Shown here: one piece after another, positions 8,153 through 16,538 of the stretch
How positions within the stretch are numbered: position 1 is the first letter of the stretch
Layout: each line of letters begins with the position of its first letter
NCBI RefSeq assembly: GCF_002930645.1
Contig: NZ_PSNW01000007.1
Span: 81,373-145,372, forward strand
Direction: 5' to 3'
From: Solimonas fluminis
GTDB taxonomy: Bacteria > Pseudomonadota > Gammaproteobacteria > Nevskiales > Nevskiaceae
DNA length: 64,000 nt
Made by a program: the position numbers and the translations under genes
Notes under the pieces: model-generated
The model's database searches: none
Seen by the model: only the letters and a program-made list of their open reading frames with translations
What the model was told of the DNA's origin: nothing

Positions 8153-9010
8153 ATGCTCAAGAATCCGGAAGACCGCGTCCTCGATTCGGCCCTGGCGGCC
8201 TACCAGTTGCATGCCCGGGTCACCGACAACGCCAGCTACTGCGGCCGCTGGCACGAGGCGGAGCCGGCCGCCGAGGCCTGCATCTTCCACCTGATCGGCT
8301 CCGGCAGCTGCCAGGTCAGCGGCGCCGGCCTGGCCGCGGCCGAATCCCTGGCCGCCGGCGACCTGGTGATCTTCCCGCGCGGCCATGCCCACCGCCTGGA
8401 TGGCGACGGCTTCACCACCATGCTCTGCGGCCAATTCGACTTCGTCTGCGGCCACCGCAATCCGCTGCTGGACGCCCTGCCGGACTGCCTGATCGTGCGC
8501 GAGGCCGAAGCCGGCTCGGCCCTGCGGCGGGTGGCGCAGCTGATGTGCGAGGAGGCCAACCTGGAGAGCTTCGGCAGCCGGGCGGTGGTCGACAAGCTGG
8601 CCGACTCGCTGTTCGTGATGAGCGTGCGCAGCTACCTGGCGCGTACGCCGCAGCGCCGCGGCCTGCTGGCCGCCCTGGCCGACCCCCAGCTGGGCCGGGC
8701 CCTGCAGGCCATGCACGGCGAGCCCGGCCGCGACTGGTCGGTGGCCAGCCTGGCGGAGGTGGCGGCCATGTCGCGCAGCCGCTTCGCCGAGGAGTTCGCC
8801 CAGCTGATGGGCCAGTCCCCCATCCAGTACCTGACCCAGTGGCGGATGATGTCCGCCCTGCGCCTGCTGCAGGAGCCGCGCCTGTCGGTCCTGGCCATCG
8901 CCGGCCGCCTGGGCTACCAGACCGAGGCGGCTTTCCGGCGCAGCTTCAAGCGTGTCCATGGCCAGGGGCCCGGCCACTTCCGGCGGCTGCGCGCCCTGCC
9001 GGAAATGTGA
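8153..9010 (+). CDS. AraC-family regulator with cupin-type sensor domain
   Basis: The 285-residue protein is read from the ATG at 8153; an in-frame GTG at 8132 is possible. The N-terminal half (about residues 20-170) is a cupin-type ligand domain (FHLIGSGSCQVS, LAAGDLVIFPRGHAHRLDG) rich in Cys and His. The C-terminal 100 residues hold the double helix-turn-helix of AraC proteins (SLAEVAAMSRSRFAEEFAQ, IAGRLGYQTEAAFRRSFKR). It is divergent from the DoxX-HvfABC operon, so it is the natural candidate to control it. The inducer is unknown; a metal or thiol signal is speculation based on its Cys/His content. Its stop codon lies inside a CRP-type site. Confidence 0.85.
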   Translation: MLKNPEDRVLDSALAAYQLHARVTDNASYCGRWHEAEPAAEACIFHLIGSGSCQVSGAGLAAAESLAAGDLVIFPRGHAHRLDGDGFTTMLCGQFDFVCGHRNPLLDALPDCLIVREAEAGSALRRVAQLMCEEANLESFGSRAVVDKLADSLFVMSVRSYLARTPQRRGLLAALADPQLGRALQAMHGEPGRDWSVASLAEVAAMSRSRFAEEFAQLMGQSPIQYLTQWRMMSALRLLQEPRLSVLAIAGRLGYQTEAAFRRSFKRVHGQGPGHFRRLRALPEM

Positions 9011-9021
9011 CGCACATCACA
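9006..9021. promoter_or_regulatory. Consensus CRP/Vfr binding site
   Basis: The sequence TGTGACGCACATCACA matches TGTGA-N6-TCACA exactly in both half sites. It overlaps the stop codon of the AraC gene and lies 175 bases upstream of the diguanylate cyclase start, in the only gap before that gene. It suggests cAMP-receptor-type control of the cyclase. The distance to a promoter is unknown. Confidence 0.6.
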
Positions 9022-9195
9022 CTCTGGCCTGGCCCCTCTACGGCCAAGTCCCTGTTCCGGCAGGAAATCGGTTAAGTTGCACGCCGCCGAAAGCCGCTGG
9101 ACGCGGCTGAATACATGGACGTATGGCCCAAACGCACGATGCCCCCGGACCCCGGGGCTGTCATCATGCATTCCTAGAGCAATCAGTCTTTTGCC

Positions 9196-10449
9196 ATGTC
9201 GCCCAGCCAGGAGAGCCGCTCGGACGGCGCCTCCCGCCAGGCGCCTCTGACGGATTACGAAGACCTCAGCCGCAGCGCGGATTTCCTCCGCCAGCTCGAC
9301 GCCGCCTCGCGCACGTCCAACCCGCTCAAGCGCTTCCCGCCGGAACATGAAAAGCGCTTCCGCGAGGACGCGCGCGCCAAGTTCGGCCAGGCCCGCGCGC
9401 TGACCAGCCTGCTGCCGGCCCTGATGCTGGTGACCTCCCCGCTGTGGGGCCAGCCGCTGATGCACCCGCCCGCGGGCTTCATCGAGCTGATCCGGGCCTT
9501 CGAGTTCGCCCTGATCGTGCCGCTGTGCCTGGTGTCCGCCTGGATGCTGTGGCGCCGCCCCAGCAGCGTCATCGGCGAGACCCTGTTCATGGTCAGCTTC
9601 CTGGTGCTGGCCGTCACCCTGGAATGGTTGCGCCACCGCGGCATCTCCATGGGCTTCCACCTGAGCCCCAGCCTGTCGAGCTGCGTGCTGGTGGGCTTCA
9701 TCGTGATCGGCCGCGTACCGCTGCGCGAGGCCGCCGCCTTCGTCGCGCTGTACCTCGGCTTCATGCTGTTCTCCGACTGGGTGCGGGAGGCCGGCGCCCC
9801 ACCCGTGCGCAACCCCGTGGACTGGCTGGTGGAAGGCATCTTCATCGGCGTGGTCATCAGCGGCGCCATGTGGAACGAGCTCTACAGCCGCCGCAACTGG
9901 GCCGCCCAGCAATTGCTCAAGTCACTGGCCTACGTCGACCCGCTGACCAAGCTGCCCAATCGTCGCGCCTTCGAGCAGCACTACGAGTCCGTGGCGCGTC
10001 ACGCCCGGCGCGAGTACAAGCGCCTGTTCGTGGCCCTGGTGGACATGGACCATTTCAAGAACCTGAACGATCACCACGGCCATGACTACGGCGACGGCGT
10101 GCTGGTGGAGATCGGCCTGGTGCTGAGCGACTTCGCGCGCCGGCCGCTGGACATGGCGGCGCGCCTCGGCGGCGAGGAATTCGCGCTGGTGCTCTACGAC
10201 TGCTCGCGCGCCGACGGCCTGCGGCGGCTGGAGGAACTGCGCCAGCAGGTGGAGGCCCTGGATCTGGCCAATGCCGGCACCGCGCGGGGCCACGTCACCA
10301 TCAGCGCCGGCGGCGTCGGCGTGCACGCCGACGTGCCCCTGGCCGAGGCCTATCGCATGGCCGACACCGTGCTCTACGCCGCCAAGCGCCAGGGCCGCAA
10401 CCGCACCGTGATCGCCGACTCCGCCCAGGCCGGCAGCGCCGTGGCCTGA
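9196..10449 (+). CDS. Membrane-anchored diguanylate cyclase (GGDEF)
   Basis: The 417-residue protein has about six membrane helices (residues 65-225). A catalytic GGDEF domain follows (from about YVDPLTKLPNRRAFE to the C-terminus). The active-site motif is GGEEF at 325-329, and an RPLD inhibitory I-site lies exactly five residues upstream, so the enzyme should be active and feedback-inhibited by c-di-GMP. Other GGDEF signatures (LVDMDHFKNLND, HGHDYGD) are intact. No EAL domain is present. The membrane part is presumably a sensor of unknown ligand. A CRP-like site lies in the 185-base upstream gap. Confidence 0.93.
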   Translation: MSPSQESRSDGASRQAPLTDYEDLSRSADFLRQLDAASRTSNPLKRFPPEHEKRFREDARAKFGQARALTSLLPALMLVTSPLWGQPLMHPPAGFIELIRAFEFALIVPLCLVSAWMLWRRPSSVIGETLFMVSFLVLAVTLEWLRHRGISMGFHLSPSLSSCVLVGFIVIGRVPLREAAAFVALYLGFMLFSDWVREAGAPPVRNPVDWLVEGIFIGVVISGAMWNELYSRRNWAAQQLLKSLAYVDPLTKLPNRRAFEQHYESVARHARREYKRLFVALVDMDHFKNLNDHHGHDYGDGVLVEIGLVLSDFARRPLDMAARLGGEEFALVLYDCSRADGLRRLEELRQQVEALDLANAGTARGHVTISAGGVGVHADVPLAEAYRMADTVLYAAKRQGRNRTVIADSAQAGSAVA

Positions 10450-10492
10450 GCCGGCTTCCGCCTTTTTTGGTATTTTGCGCGCCCGCGATGCC

Positions 10493-10568
<76 letters not shown>

Positions 10569-10668
10569 ACTCTCAGCCGACCGCCATTTGCGCTAGGTTT
10601 TGCCCCATAACCGGTCGATTGGCCCGTTACGCAATCAAGCCGCGTTCGCCATTCACATTGAGGACTCG

Positions 10669-11253
10669 ATGCTGAAGAACATCTGCGTCTACTGCGGATC
10701 CAGTCCGGGGCGCCTGCCGGCCTATGCCGAAGGCGCACGCGCGCTGGCCGCCGCACTGGTGGAGCGCGGCATCGGCCTGGTCTACGGCGGATCCAACCTC
10801 GGGGTGATGGGCGTGCTGGCCGACGAGGTGCTGCGCCTGGGCGGCCGCGTCACCGGCGTGATCCCGGAAGCGCTGGTGGAAAAGGAGGCCGGCCACAACG
10901 GCCTCAGCGAGCTGCGCATCACGCGCTCGATGCACGAGCGCAAGGCGCTGATGGCGGAACTGTCGGACGGGTTCATTGCCCTGCCCGGCGGCCTCGGCAC
11001 ACTGGAGGAAATCCTGGAGATCTGGACCTGGGCCCAGCTGAGCCTGCACGAGAAGCCCTGCGGCCTGCTCAACGTGGCGGGCTACTACGACCGCCTGGGC
11101 GGCTTCCTGGACCACGCGCGGGACGAGGGCTTCGTGCGGCCGGCGCACCACGCCATGATGATGGTGGACGACGACCCGCGGCGACTGTTGCAGCAGTTTG
11201 ACGGCTACGTGGCGCCGCCGCCGACGCGCTGGGTGGAGCGGTCTCTGCCCTAG
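10669..11253 (+). CDS. LOG-family nucleoside-5'-monophosphate phosphoribohydrolase (TIGR00730 type)
   Basis: The 194-residue protein starts at MLKNICVYCGSS, the usual start of this family. The motifs GLVYGGSNLGVMG, SMHERKALM and PGGLGTLEE form the Rossmann-like active site that cleaves ribose-5-phosphate from nucleotides such as AMP or cytokinin nucleotides. The length is typical for the family. It stands alone, 100 bases downstream of the tRNA. Whether it makes free cytokinins or serves nucleotide salvage cannot be told from sequence. Confidence 0.9.
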   Translation: MLKNICVYCGSSPGRLPAYAEGARALAAALVERGIGLVYGGSNLGVMGVLADEVLRLGGRVTGVIPEALVEKEAGHNGLSELRITRSMHERKALMAELSDGFIALPGGLGTLEEILEIWTWAQLSLHEKPCGLLNVAGYYDRLGGFLDHARDEGFVRPAHHAMMMVDDDPRRLLQQFDGYVAPPPTRWVERSLP

Positions 11254-11334
11254 GCGGAACCGGCGGCGCGCGATGGATTCGGGGGCACGGCAGGAGTAGG
11301 CTCGGCACTCCAACCCAGCCGCCGCGAGGGAGCC

Positions 11335-11790
11335 ATGAAGCTGACCGTCAACGGAACCGCGCATGAAGTGGACGCGCCGCCCGACATGCCCCTGCTGTGG
11401 GTGCTGCGCGACCTCATCGGGCTGACCGGCACCAAGTTCGGCTGCGGCATGGCGCAATGCGGGGCGTGCACTGTCCACCTCGACGGCACGCCCATGCGCT
11501 CCTGCATCACCCCGGCCGCGGCCGCGGCGGACAGGTCCGTCACCACCATCGAGGGCCTGTCGGCCGACGGCAGCCACCCGGTGCAGCGGGCCTGGGCCGA
11601 GTTGGACGTGGTGCAATGCGGCTATTGCCAGTCGGGGCAGATCATGTCGGCGGTGGCCCTGCTCGCCGCCAATGCCAAGCCCAGCGATGCGGACATCGAC
11701 GCCGCGCTGTCCGGCAACCTCTGCCGCTGCGGCACCTACCAGCGCATCCGGGCCGCGGTGCATCGCGCCGCCGAGCTGTCGAAGGCCTGA
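11335..11790 (+). CDS. iorA: 2Fe-2S subunit of a molybdenum hydroxylase (IorA type)
   Basis: The 151-residue subunit has the plant-type 2Fe-2S motif near residues 38-60 ([17 protein letters not shown] and a fourth Cys). The second cluster motif lies near residues 98-140 ([10 protein letters not shown] and [14 protein letters not shown]). It transfers electrons from the molybdopterin site. A TAGGCT -10-like box and a GAGGGAG ribosome site precede it. The downstream Mo subunit begins 10 bases after its stop. The two-subunit layout without an FAD subunit matches isoquinoline 1-oxidoreductase and related periplasmic or membrane-linked aldehyde/N-heterocycle dehydrogenases. Confidence 0.92.
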   Translation: MKLTVNGTAHEVDAPPDMPLLWVLRDLIGLTGTKFGCGMAQCGACTVHLDGTPMRSCITPAAAAADRSVTTIEGLSADGSHPVQRAWAELDVVQCGYCQSGQIMSAVALLAANAKPSDADIDAALSGNLCRCGTYQRIRAAVHRAAELSKA

Positions 11791-11800
11791 GGAAACTGCC

Positions 11801-13966
11801 ATGAACGATCTCAGCAATGCCTCGCGCCGCAGGTTCCTGAAGGCCGGCGCCGCCGTGGTCGGCGGCGGCCTGGTGATCGCCTTTACCGTCCCCCTGGCGA
11901 AGCGCTTCGCCGGCGGCGGCGAGGCCGCACCCGCCGCCCCGGCCGCGGCACCCGCCGCCAATGCCTTCCTGCGGGTCGGCAGCGACGACAGCGTCACCGT
12001 GCTGATCGCCCATTCCGAGATGGGCCAGGGCATCTGGACGGCATTGCCGATGCTGATCGCCGAGGAACTCGACGCCGACTGGTCGCGCGTGCGCGTGGAG
12101 CACGCGCCGGCCGCGCCGGTCTACGCGCACACCGTGTTCGGCATGCAGATGACCGGCGGCTCCAGCAGCACCTGGTCGGAGTTCGAGCGCTACCGCCAGG
12201 CCGGCGCCACGGCCCGCGCGCTGCTGGTGCAGGCAGCGGCGAAGCAATGGGGCGTGAACCCGGCCGACTGCCGCGTCGAGAACGGCATCGTCAGCAGCGG
12301 CTCGCACAGCGCCCGCTTCGGGGAGCTGGCGGAGGCCGCCAATGCATTGCCGGCGCCCGACAAGGTCGCGTTGAAGGAGCCCAAGGACTGGAAACTGATC
12401 GGCAAGGCGACCAAGCGCCTCGACACGCCGGAGAAGATCACCGGCCGCGCCACCTTCGGCATGGACGTGAAGTTCGACGGCCTGCTGACCGCGGTGGTGG
12501 CACGGCCGCCGGTGTTCGGTGGCACGGTGAAGTCCTACGACGCGGCGAAGGCGAAGGCCGTCCCCGGCGTCCGCTCCGTGGTGCAGGTGCCCAGCGGCAT
12601 CGCCGTGGTGGCCGATCATTTCTGGGCCGCCAGGCAGGGGCGCGAGGCGCTGTCCGTCGAGTGGGACCTGGGTCCCAACGCGGCACTGGATACCGCTGCG
12701 CTGCAGGCGGAGTTCCAGCGCCTGGCCGATACGCCGGGCCTGGCCGCCGCCAAGGCCGGCGATCCGGCGCAGGCCATGAAGCAGGCGGCGAGGCAGCTGC
12801 AGGCCGACTACAGCGTGCCCTACCTGGCCCATGCGCCGATGGAACCGCTCAACGCCACGGTGAGGATCGGCCCGGACCGCTGCGAGATCTGGGCCGGCAC
12901 GCAGTTCCAGACCCTGGACCAGATGGTGGCGGCGCAGATCACGGGCCTCAAGCCCGAGCAGGTGCAGATCCACACCACCTTCCTCGGCGGCGGCTTCGGC
13001 CGTCGCGCCACGCCGACCTCGGACTTCGTCAGCGAGGCGGTGCATGTCGCCAAGGCCGCGGGCCAGCCGGTGAAGACCGTATGGACGCGCGAGGACGACG
13101 TGCGCGGCGGCTACTACCGCCCGGCCTACCTGCACCGCGTGCACATCGGCGTGGATGACAAGGGGCTGCCGCTGGCCTGGCAGCACGCGGTGGTCGGCCA
13201 GTCGATCCTGGTCGGCACGCCGATGGAGCCGATGATGGTCAAGGACGGCGTCGACGCCACCTCGGTCGAGGGCGTGGTGGATTCTCCGTATCTCAAGGGC
13301 ATCGGCGCGCACCGCGTGGAAATCCATTCGCCGAAGACCGGCATCCCGGTGCTGTGGTGGCGCTCGGTGGGTCACAGCCACACCGCCTTCGTGATGGAGG
13401 GCCTGGTCGATGAGCTGGCGCTGGCGGCGAAGCAGGATCCCGTGGAGTACCGCCGCGCCCTGCTCAAGGATCATCCGCGCCATCTCGGCGTGCTGAACCT
13501 GGCGGCGGAGAAGGCCGGCTGGGCGACGCCCCCGCCCAAGGGACGCGCGCGCGGCGTGGCGGTGCACGAGTCCTTCGGCAGCATCATCGCGCAGGTCGCC
13601 GAGGTCTCGGCGCAGGACGGCCGCATCCGCGTGCACCGCGTCACCTGCGCCGTGGACTGCGGCATCGCCGTGAATCCCATCGGCATCGCCGCGCAGATGG
13701 AATCCGGTGTCGCCTTCGGGCTCGGGGCCGCGCTGCACAGCCGGCTGGACTTCCGCGAGGGCCGGGTGCAGCAGTCCAATTTCCACGATTACGTCGTGCT
13801 GCGGCTCGACGAGATGCCGCAGGTGGACGTGCACATCGTGCCCAGCACCGAGAAGCCCGGCGGCGTCGGCGAGCCGGGCACCCCGCCGGTCGCCCCGGCA
13901 GTGGCCAATGCCGTGGCGGCGCTCACCGGGAAGCGGCTGCGCGAGCTGCCGCTGCGGCTGGCCTGA
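11801..13966 (+). CDS. iorB: Molybdopterin-binding subunit of a xanthine-dehydrogenase-family enzyme (IorB type)
   Basis: The 721-residue product has a twin-arginine signal (SRRRFLKAG, residues 8-16, followed by a hydrophobic stretch), so the folded cofactor-loaded enzyme is exported. The body contains the Mo-cofactor domain with GGGFGRRA and, near the C-terminus, GVGEPGTPPVAPAVANA, which holds the catalytic Glu of this family. Paired with the 2Fe-2S subunit and followed by xdhC and mocA, it forms a complete hydroxylase operon. The substrate (isoquinoline, other N-heterocycles or aldehydes) cannot be set from sequence; 'IorB' denotes subfamily, not proven activity. Confidence 0.92.
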   Translation: MNDLSNASRRRFLKAGAAVVGGGLVIAFTVPLAKRFAGGGEAAPAAPAAAPAANAFLRVGSDDSVTVLIAHSEMGQGIWTALPMLIAEELDADWSRVRVEHAPAAPVYAHTVFGMQMTGGSSSTWSEFERYRQAGATARALLVQAAAKQWGVNPADCRVENGIVSSGSHSARFGELAEAANALPAPDKVALKEPKDWKLIGKATKRLDTPEKITGRATFGMDVKFDGLLTAVVARPPVFGGTVKSYDAAKAKAVPGVRSVVQVPSGIAVVADHFWAARQGREALSVEWDLGPNAALDTAALQAEFQRLADTPGLAAAKAGDPAQAMKQAARQLQADYSVPYLAHAPMEPLNATVRIGPDRCEIWAGTQFQTLDQMVAAQITGLKPEQVQIHTTFLGGGFGRRATPTSDFVSEAVHVAKAAGQPVKTVWTREDDVRGGYYRPAYLHRVHIGVDDKGLPLAWQHAVVGQSILVGTPMEPMMVKDGVDATSVEGVVDSPYLKGIGAHRVEIHSPKTGIPVLWWRSVGHSHTAFVMEGLVDELALAAKQDPVEYRRALLKDHPRHLGVLNLAAEKAGWATPPPKGRARGVAVHESFGSIIAQVAEVSAQDGRIRVHRVTCAVDCGIAVNPIGIAAQMESGVAFGLGAALHSRLDFREGRVQQSNFHDYVVLRLDEMPQVDVHIVPSTEKPGGVGEPGTPPVAPAVANAVAALTGKRLRELPLRLA

Positions 13967-14022
13967 ACCGGCGGCATGCGGCGGGCGATACCCGGCCCCG
14001 GCCATAGCGGCAGAATGGGCGG

Positions 14023-15114
14023 ATGAACACACCGCAGGAATTCGCCCCGCTGCTGGCCGGGCTGCGCCGCCTGCAGGCCAGCGGCTTCGCCGGCGGCGGC
14101 GCACTGGCGACGCTGACGCGTACGCGCGGCTCCACCTTCCGCCGCGCCGGCGCACGCATGCTGGTCTGCGGCGACGGCCAGATCGTGCGCGGACTCTCCG
14201 GCGGCTGCCCGGAGCGCGACATCGTGGCGCGGGCCCGGGGCGTGATCGCCGCCGGCCGGCCCGAGATCGTGCGCTACAACCGCGAGTACGGGCTCGACGC
14301 CATGATCGAGATGGGCTGCGGCGGCGAACTGGAAGTGCTGATCGAGCCGCTGTCCTCCGGCGAGGACCTGCATTTCATCGACGCGGTGGAAGACTGCATG
14401 AGCGCCCGGCGCGAGGGATTCCTCGCCACGGCCTACACGCGCGACGGGCATTGCCTCTCGCCGCGCCCGCGGCGCCTGGTCTGGTCCGGCGGCGTCGCCA
14501 GCGACAGCCTGGCCGACCCGGCACTGGCGCAGGCCGTGGTCGCCCAGGGTACCGCCGCCGGCAGCGCTCCGGTGGTCCAGACCATCGGCACCGCCAGCGG
14601 CCGCTATGAGGTGCTGATCGAGCGCCTGCGCCCGCCGCATGCCCTGCTGCTGGTGGGCGTCACCGCGGGCGCGGTGGCGCTGGCACGCTTCGCCCAGACC
14701 CTGGGCTGGGCCGTGACGCTGGTGGACTCCCGTGATGACGTGGACCGCTCGGCGCTGCCGCCGGGCACGCGCCTGCTCCAGGCCGCCCCCGCGGCGCTGC
14801 TGCAGGGCCTGCAGCCGGGCCAGTACGATTCCGCCGTGGTGATGACGCACAACCTCGAGCGCGACGCCGACTACCTGCGCGCGCTGGCCACGCTGCCGCT
14901 GGCCTATCTCGGGGCCATCGGCTCGCGCAGCCGCGCGGCAAAGCTCTGCGCGGCCACCGGGCTGCAACCGCCGCGCCTGCGCGCGCCCGCCGGCCTGGAC
15001 CTGGGCTCGGAAACGCCGGAGGAGATCGCGCTGGCGATCGCCGCGGAAATCCTCGCCGTGAGCAGCGGCCGCAGCGGCGGCGTACTGAGCGCGCACGACG
15101 GTCCGATCCACTGA
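14023..15114 (+). CDS. xdhC: XdhC-family molybdenum cofactor chaperone/sulfuration factor
   Basis: The 363-residue protein has the N-terminal XdhC/CoxI domain (GSTFRRAGARMLV, GLSGGCPERDI, EMGCGGELEVLIEP). The C-terminal Rossmann XdhC domain follows (about residues 200-340, VVMTHNLERDADYL, YLGAIGSRSRAAKL). XdhC proteins bind and protect Mo cofactor and help its sulfuration before insertion into hydroxylases. It lies 56 bases after the Mo subunit and overlaps mocA by one base. A CAGAAT box 6 bases before the ATG and no ribosome site make a leaderless internal transcript conceivable. Confidence 0.9.
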   Translation: MNTPQEFAPLLAGLRRLQASGFAGGGALATLTRTRGSTFRRAGARMLVCGDGQIVRGLSGGCPERDIVARARGVIAAGRPEIVRYNREYGLDAMIEMGCGGELEVLIEPLSSGEDLHFIDAVEDCMSARREGFLATAYTRDGHCLSPRPRRLVWSGGVASDSLADPALAQAVVAQGTAAGSAPVVQTIGTASGRYEVLIERLRPPHALLLVGVTAGAVALARFAQTLGWAVTLVDSRDDVDRSALPPGTRLLQAAPAALLQGLQPGQYDSAVVMTHNLERDADYLRALATLPLAYLGAIGSRSRAAKLCAATGLQPPRLRAPAGLDLGSETPEEIALAIAAEILAVSSGRSGGVLSAHDGPIH

Positions 15115-15701
15115 TGCCGGAGGCCGCGATCCAGGCCCTGCTGCTGGCGGCCGGCAACGCCAGCCGCTTCGGCAGCGCCAAGCAGCTGGCGCCGCTGGAC
15201 GGCGTGGCCCTGGTGCGCCGCGCCGCCCTGGCGGTGCTGGACACCGGCCTGCCGCTGACGGTGGTCACCGGGGCCTATGCGGACGAGGTGGCCGCCGCGC
15301 TGGAGGGCCTGCCGCTGACGCTGCGGCACAACGCCGGCTGGGCGGACGGCATGGGCGGCTCGCTGGGCTGCGGCTTCCGCCACCTGCTCGGCGGCGGCTC
15401 GCAGGCAGCGCTGGTATGCCTGGCGGACCAGCCGCGCGTACAGGCCCCGCAGCTGCGGCAGCTGATCCAGGCCTGGCGCCTGGACCCGCGGTGCATGGCC
15501 GCGGCGGCGCACGGCGACGCGCTGGGGCCGCCCTGCCTGTTCCCGCGGCGCTGGTACGAGGAGCTGTCGCGCTGGACGGGACCGCAGGGCGCCCGCAGGC
15601 TGCTGGAGCGGCATCCGCAGGAACTGCTGCGCGTGGCGATGCCGGAGGCGGCGGTGGACGTGGATACGCGCGCGGACTTCGAAAACCTGAAAATCCCGTA
15701 G
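15114..15701 (+). CDS. mocA: MocA-like molybdenum cofactor nucleotidyltransferase
   Basis: The 195-residue protein starts with the nucleotide-binding signature LLLAAGNASRFGSAKQL (residues about 10-26). It also has the acceptor-site region NAGWADGMGGSLGCGF and the metal-site region CLADQPR. It likely attaches CMP to molybdopterin to give the cytosine dinucleotide form used by this hydroxylase family. Its start codon overlaps the xdhC stop (TGATG). The stop codon TAG belongs to a GTAGGGGCGGC palindrome that begins there. Confidence 0.9.
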   Translation: MPEAAIQALLLAAGNASRFGSAKQLAPLDGVALVRRAALAVLDTGLPLTVVTGAYADEVAAALEGLPLTLRHNAGWADGMGGSLGCGFRHLLGGGSQAALVCLADQPRVQAPQLRQLIQAWRLDPRCMAAAAHGDALGPPCLFPRRWYEELSRWTGPQGARRLLERHPQELLRVAMPEAAVDVDTRADFENLKIP

Positions 15702-15765
15702 GGGCGGCTGTCAGCCGCGATCACGCGATCCTGTGACCCGGCGTTCGCGGCTGACAGCCGCTCCC
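15698..15765. repeat. REP-like palindromic element between convergent genes
   Basis: Arms at 15701-15720 and 15745-15765 are inverted copies (GGGGCGGCTGTCAGCCGCGA and its complement, one mismatch). Each arm is itself partly palindromic. The GTAGG at the left end supplies the mocA stop codon. A related element lies at 25988-26059. There is no T run, so it is a REP-like element or mRNA end stabiliser rather than a classical terminator. Confidence 0.75.
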
Positions 15766-15772
15766 GCGCCGC

Positions 15773-16450
15773 TCAATCCCCGACGATGCCTTCCTTGGCC
15801 ATGGTCTGCGTGCCCACCATGATCATGCGCAGGATCTTCACCATCTGCTCGATCAGTTCCGGGTGCCGCTCGGGCGGCAGGTCCATGGCCGTGGTGCCCA
15901 TGTTGAACACCAGGCGGGTGATCGCCTTGGCCACCAGCTGCGGCTCGTAGATCGGCAGCTTGTTGAGCTCCGCCAGGCGGATCAGGTCCACGCAGAGCTC
16001 TTCCTCGAAGGAGCGCAGCTCGCGCTCCACCGCCTGCTTGAAGGCGTCCGAGCCCACCGTGCCCTCGCGCAGCACGATGTGCAGCAACTTCTCGTCGGCG
16101 CTGAGCTGCTCCATGAAGGTTTCCACCGAGCTGCGCACCACGCTGCGGCCGCTGGCGGCGCGGTGGCGCGCCTCGCCGATGATCTTGCGCAGCGAGCGGC
16201 CGGCCTGGTCGATCAGGGCGATGGCCAGCTCGTCCACATCGCGGAAATGGCGGTAGAAGCTGTTGGGCGCGATGCCGGCCTCGCGCGCCACCTCGCGCAG
16301 GCTCAGGGTGGAGACGCTGCGGTGCGGCCCCACCAGCTTGAGCGCGGCGGCGATCAGGTCTTCCCGCGTGATCACCGGCTTGCGTCCCTGGGGCGCCTGC
16401 CCGCGGCGGGGGCTGCGGCTGGCGGCGCGGGTCTTGGTGGCGGAAGTCAT
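15773..16450 (-). CDS. desT: DesT/FabR-type TetR repressor of unsaturated fatty acid genes
   Basis: The 225-residue form starts at MTSATKTRAASRS; a start at 16471 is possible but would lie inside the operator. After a basic N-terminal arm, the helix-turn-helix (about residues 38-78, LSLREVAREAGIAPNSFYRHF) is nearly that of FabR/DesT. The C-terminal domain would sense acyl-CoA. It is divergent from an oxidoreductase and a desaturase, the same arrangement as Pseudomonas desT/desC-desB, so it should repress them. A TATGAT -10 at 16457-16462 (minus strand) would give a nearly leaderless transcript. Confidence 0.88.
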   Translation of the reverse strand: MTSATKTRAASRSPRRGQAPQGRKPVITREDLIAAALKLVGPHRSVSTLSLREVAREAGIAPNSFYRHFRDVDELAIALIDQAGRSLRKIIGEARHRAASGRSVVRSSVETFMEQLSADEKLLHIVLREGTVGSDAFKQAVERELRSFEEELCVDLIRLAELNKLPIYEPQLVAKAITRLVFNMGTTAMDLPPERHPELIEQMVKILRMIMVGTQTMAKEGIVGD

Positions 16451-16538
16451 GGCGACATCATAGCGCATCATTAAAGTACAGTTGTATAGACAAATGTACT
16501 TTTAATGGTATGATGGGTCCATCCGCCCTCCGGAAGGA
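16451..16538. promoter_or_regulatory. desT-desC divergent promoter and operator
   Basis: An AT-rich palindrome spans 16470-16506 (ATTAAAGTACA on the left, TGTACTTTTAAT on the right, with TTGTATAGACAA in the centre). For desC, TAGACA (16487-16492) and TATGAT (16509-16514) with a 16-base spacer form a promoter whose -35 lies inside the palindrome. The leftward -10 is at 16457-16462. One repressor could block both genes. Confidence 0.75.

Noticed and set aside
9123..9350. A 75-codon plus-strand open frame before the cyclase
   Set aside because: It overlaps the well-supported cyclase in another frame and has no domain or ribosome site.
11642..14155. An 837-codon minus-strand open frame opposite the Mo subunit
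   Set aside because: It is antisense to a gene with clear motifs and a TAT signal; its His/Arg-rich translation is a GC artefact.
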